Source: DATMYQ01 sp035560935
GTDB lineage: Bacteria > Bacillota > Negativicutes > Sporomusales > Sporomusaceae
Direction: 5' to 3'
DNA length: 8,396 nt
Assembly (NCBI GenBank): GCA_035560935.1
Contig: DATMYQ010000054.1
Span: 1 to 8,396, forward strand
The notes beneath the pieces are model-generated. The model saw nothing but the letters and a program-made list of their open reading frames with translations, was not told where the DNA came from and did no database searches. Positions 6,101 through 8,396 of the stretch are shown one piece after another. How positions within the stretch are numbered: position 1 is the first letter of the stretch; the number at the start of each line of letters is the position of its first letter. The position numbers were made by a program, and so were the translations under genes.

Positions 6101-6787
6101 ATGTATCAAGATTTATTTGATGTGGACAAGCAGGCGGCGATGCGCAAATATTTCCTGACTGAACTCGCCGCGGCCGGGGTGATCAAATCTTTCCACCGGC
6201 GGCAGTTAGTGGACGAACCGCTGCAGCATCCGGGAATGGGTATCGTACTTCGGGGCAAAGTTGTCAAAAGCATTGTCAGCAGCGGTGGACAGGAAAAAAT
6301 GCTGTATATTTTACGACCGGGCGAAATTTTTGGCGAAATGGCATTTTTTGCCGGTGGGTTTTTAAACTATTTAGTCCGGGTAAAGGAGGATACCGAAATA
6401 TCATTTATCAGCAGGGATTTGTTGCAGGAGACGCTGGCGGGACGACCGGATGTCCACTCTTGCCTGATCAACAGTATTACCCGTAAGTATCGAATCATTT
6501 TGCTGCAACTGACCAATAATACCTTTAATGATTCCATTGGGCGAGTGGCTGATGCGTTGCTGCGTCTGGCCGCTTGCGCTGACCCGCTGGAGGTGGGTGA
6601 GCACAACAATATTATCTCTACCGTTTTTACTCAAAATGAATTGGCTCACAACGTGGGTTGTTCGCGGATTACCGTTTCACGGATTCTCCAGCGGCTGCGT
6701 CGGGAAAATTTGATCAGCATTCGTAATAAACGGATTGTGATTGAGGATCTGGAGGGATTGGCCGGTTATACCGACCGGGTTCAATAA
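6101..6787 (+). CDS. Crp/Fnr-family transcriptional regulator (228 aa)
   Basis: Cytoplasmic DNA-binding regulator. ATG 6101 follows an AGGA (6088-6091) at nine bases, a modest ribosome site. Residues about 20-110 form the cyclic-nucleotide-binding-type beta barrel (GMGIVLRGKVVK, LRPGEIFGEMAFF). A long dimerisation helix spans about 115-140, and a winged helix-turn-helix about 175-215 (FTQNELAHNVGCSRITVSRILQRL). Compared with E. coli CRP, Glu72 is kept (Glu79), but the phosphate-binding Arg82/Ser83 align with Leu88/Asn89, so cAMP binding is unlikely. The cysteines (121, 159, 187) do not form the N-terminal cluster of Fnr, so an oxygen-sensing iron-sulfur role is also unlikely. In the recognition helix, CRP Arg180 and Arg185 are conserved (Arg189, Arg194), while Glu181 is Ile190. 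The DUF969 transporter gene begins only 16 bases downstream, so it is likely a local regulator of that operon and possibly of itself. The ligand is unknown. Confidence 0.93.
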   Translation: MYQDLFDVDKQAAMRKYFLTELAAAGVIKSFHRRQLVDEPLQHPGMGIVLRGKVVKSIVSSGGQEKMLYILRPGEIFGEMAFFAGGFLNYLVRVKEDTEISFISRDLLQETLAGRPDVHSCLINSITRKYRIILLQLTNNTFNDSIGRVADALLRLAACADPLEVGEHNNIISTVFTQNELAHNVGCSRITVSRILQRLRRENLISIRNKRIVIEDLEGLAGYTDRVQ

Positions 6788-6803
6788 AAAGGAGGGATTG
6801 GGT

Positions 6804-7508
6804 TTGATCAAACTGATTGGAGTTTTCATTGTTGTGGTGGGCCTGATGTTACGGTTTAATCCGCTGCTGGTGGTTATTGCCGCCGGGTTTGCCACTGGGC
6901 TGGTCGCCGGTATGACGCCGCTGGAAATTTTGGATGCCATCGGCAAGGCTTTCGTCACCAACCGTTATATGTCGCTGTTTATTCTGGTGCTACCGGTGGT
7001 AGGCGTGTTGGAACGCTATGGTTTGAAAGAACGGGCGGAAATTATTATCCGGGAAATGCGGGCCGCCACCGCCGGCCGTATTATGTTGAGCTATATGCTG
7101 ATGCGCCAGTTGACCAGTGCGTTTGGTTTACAGGTGGGCGGTCATCCCAGCTTTATCCGGCCACTGATTTCACCGATGGCAGAGGCGGCAGCGCTGAAAG
7201 GCCGACCCGCTTCTCAGGACACGCTGGATCGCATCCGCGCCATGGCCGCATCGGCGGAAAATTATGGTAATTTTTTCTCGCAGCTGATTTTTATCGCGGC
7301 GGGTGGCTTGTTGCTGATCAAAGGAGTGCTGGACCAAGCCGGCTATAAAGTGGATTTGCTGGTTATGGCCCAATATGCCATTCCTACCGGTGTGATTGCT
7401 CTGTTGTTGGCAGCCGTGGCGTTCTCACTGTTTGACCGGCGGGTGGAAAAAATGATCAAAGGGGATGAAGCGACGGGAATCATTGTGGGAAAGGACGGTG
7501 ACGCCTGA
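6804..7508 (+). CDS. DUF969 membrane protein, putative 5-oxoproline transporter subunit (234 aa)
   Basis: Start assigned to TTG 6804, eight bases after AGGAGG (6790-6795). The in-frame TTG 6798 is too close to that site and the earlier TTG 6741 lies inside the regulator gene. The protein is strongly hydrophobic, with membrane segments at about residues 3-18, 20-36, 55-72, 155-175 and 187-210. A conserved-looking cytoplasmic or re-entrant region at about 76-150 includes RQLTSAFGLQVGGHPSFIRP and NYGNFFSQ. This pattern matches the DUF969 family, always paired in my knowledge with DUF979 as here. Present databases name the pair 5-oxoproline transporter subunits, largely from linkage to pyroglutamyl peptidase or 5-oxoprolinase genes; I recall this and could not check it. 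The stop overlaps the next start by one base (TGATG), so the two subunits are translationally coupled. Confidence 0.92.
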   Translation: MIKLIGVFIVVVGLMLRFNPLLVVIAAGFATGLVAGMTPLEILDAIGKAFVTNRYMSLFILVLPVVGVLERYGLKERAEIIIREMRAATAGRIMLSYMLMRQLTSAFGLQVGGHPSFIRPLISPMAEAAALKGRPASQDTLDRIRAMAASAENYGNFFSQLIFIAAGGLLLIKGVLDQAGYKVDLLVMAQYAIPTGVIALLLAAVAFSLFDRRVEKMIKGDEATGIIVGKDGDA

Positions 7509-8396
7509 TGTTGACGCTGGATCATGTATACTACGTTATCGGGGCCTTCATGATGATATTCACTCTGTACACTCTACTGGACAAAGATCATCAGCACCGT
7601 TGGGGAACGGCGCTGTTCTGGTTTCTTTACGGACTGACCTTTTTGCTGGGCGGGGTATTGCCGTCCGCTGTCACCGGCGTAATGGTAGTGGTCATGACAG
7701 CCATTGTCGGCTTTAAACAGCTGGGAACCGGAAATTACCATGAGGCGTCCCGGTCGGTTCGGATGGACATGGCCCGTAAGTTTGGCAACAAGATTTTTGT
7801 GCCGGCGCTGATGGTGGGAATTGTAACCTTTTTGATCGCCAAATTTACTTCTCTGGGCGCGCTGGTAGGTCTGGGAATTGGTTCCCTGATTGCGCTAGCG
7901 CTGGCGATGATATTGACCCGGGAGAAACCGGGACAGACCTTTAACGAAGGCCGGCGTCTGCTCGATGCGATTGGCTGGGCCGCTATCCTGTCGCAGTTTC
8001 TGGCAGCTCTGGGTTTCCTGTTTGACAAAGCCGGCGTCGGTAAGGTGGTGGCAGGCATGGTGTCCAGCGTGGTTCCGTCCGATAGTGCGCTGGCAGCTGT
8101 TGTGGCTTACTGCTTTGGCATGATGCTGTTCACGATGATTATGGGCAATGCGTTTGCGGCGTTCGCGGTGATCACCACCGGAATCGGGCTGCCGCTGGTA
8201 ATTAAAGTGCATGGGGCGGATCCGGCCATTGCCGGTGTGCTGGCGATGCTGTCCGGCTATTGCGGTACGCTGATCACACCGATGGCGGCCAATTTTAATA
8301 TTGTGCCGGCGGCGCTGCTGGAGATGAAAGATAAAAACGGTGTCATTAAAGCGCAGCTGATGCTGGCGATTCCGATGATTTTCATTAATATTATCC
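7508..8396 (+). CDS. DUF979 membrane protein, putative 5-oxoproline transporter subunit, 3' end cut
   Basis: ATG 7508 overlaps the DUF969 stop (TGA 7506-7508); AAGGAC (7491-7496) lies 11 bases upstream, so translation is probably coupled. There are 296 codons before the window ends. The family is about 310 residues, so only a short C-terminus is missing. The sequence is almost wholly hydrophobic, with about ten membrane segments (about 6-24, 36-50, 53-69, 97-112, 115-135, 156-173, 195-214, 216-232, 240-258 and 285 onward). The family signature is the region MGNAFAAFAVITTGIGLPL, then GADPAIAGVLAMLSGYCGTL and TPMAANFNIVPAALLEM (about 212-273). With DUF969 it should form an inner-membrane carrier for 5-oxoproline or a related small acid; this substrate is family annotation, not visible in the sequence. 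Downstream genes for pyroglutamate peptides or 5-oxoproline hydrolysis would be expected. Confidence 0.93.
   Translation, partial: MLTLDHVYYVIGAFMMIFTLYTLLDKDHQHRWGTALFWFLYGLTFLLGGVLPSAVTGVMVVVMTAIVGFKQLGTGNYHEASRSVRMDMARKFGNKIFVPALMVGIVTFLIAKFTSLGALVGLGIGSLIALALAMILTREKPGQTFNEGRRLLDAIGWAAILSQFLAALGFLFDKAGVGKVVAGMVSSVVPSDSALAAVVAYCFGMMLFTMIMGNAFAAFAVITTGIGLPLVIKVHGADPAIAGVLAMLSGYCGTLITPMAANFNIVPAALLEMKDKNGVIKAQLMLAIPMIFINII

Noticed and set aside
6802..6813. Perfect palindrome GTTTGATCAAAC over the DUF969 start codon, resembling fused FNR half-sites
   Set aside because: FNR/CRP sites need a spacer between half-sites; this has none. It overlaps the start codon inside an operon, where the sequence is constrained by coding, so it is probably chance.

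Overview
The window looks like ordinary chromosome of a Firmicutes-type bacterium with roughly balanced base composition. A diderm, Negativicutes-like relative is my guess from the flavour of the proteins; no marker gene proves it. Every gene I can support is on the + strand. Several starts rest on strong GGAGG-type ribosome sites, and one gene starts with TTG. I see no tRNA, rRNA, CRISPR array, insertion sequence or phage gene.

Bases 1-1246 are the bulk of lysA (last step of lysine synthesis), cut at its 5' end by the window edge. A promoter-like TATAAT then leads to a two-gene unit: a 221-residue protein that I read as two HicB-like domains in tandem with no HicA toxin beside it (1350-2015), and a 63-residue two-helix membrane protein (2031-2222). 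Next comes a non-coding stretch of about 290 bases. It holds an imperfect stem-loop whose loop carries a Shine-Dalgarno-like sequence just ahead of a possible six-codon reading frame. After it lies a soluble histidine kinase with three PAS domains and no adjacent response regulator (2513-4477).

From 4478 to 5954 there is a self-contained unit: an extended -10 promoter, a secreted or membrane-anchored S41 carboxyl-terminal processing protease (4571-5905) and a strong intrinsic terminator. The last part (6101 to the end) is an apparent operon: a Crp/Fnr-family regulator, a DUF969 membrane protein and a DUF979 membrane protein cut by the window end. DUF969/DUF979 pairs are currently annotated as two-subunit 5-oxoproline (pyroglutamate) transporters, so the regulator may control pyroglutamate uptake. 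Its promoter carries four TTAC/GTAA half-sites arranged symmetrically around the -10 box.

Most of this is recognisable housekeeping and accessory metabolism. The items most worth a second look are the tandem HicB-like protein with its small membrane partner, the Crp/Fnr regulator coupled to the transporter (it lacks both the cAMP-binding pair and an Fnr-type cysteine cluster), and the nested dyad at its promoter.
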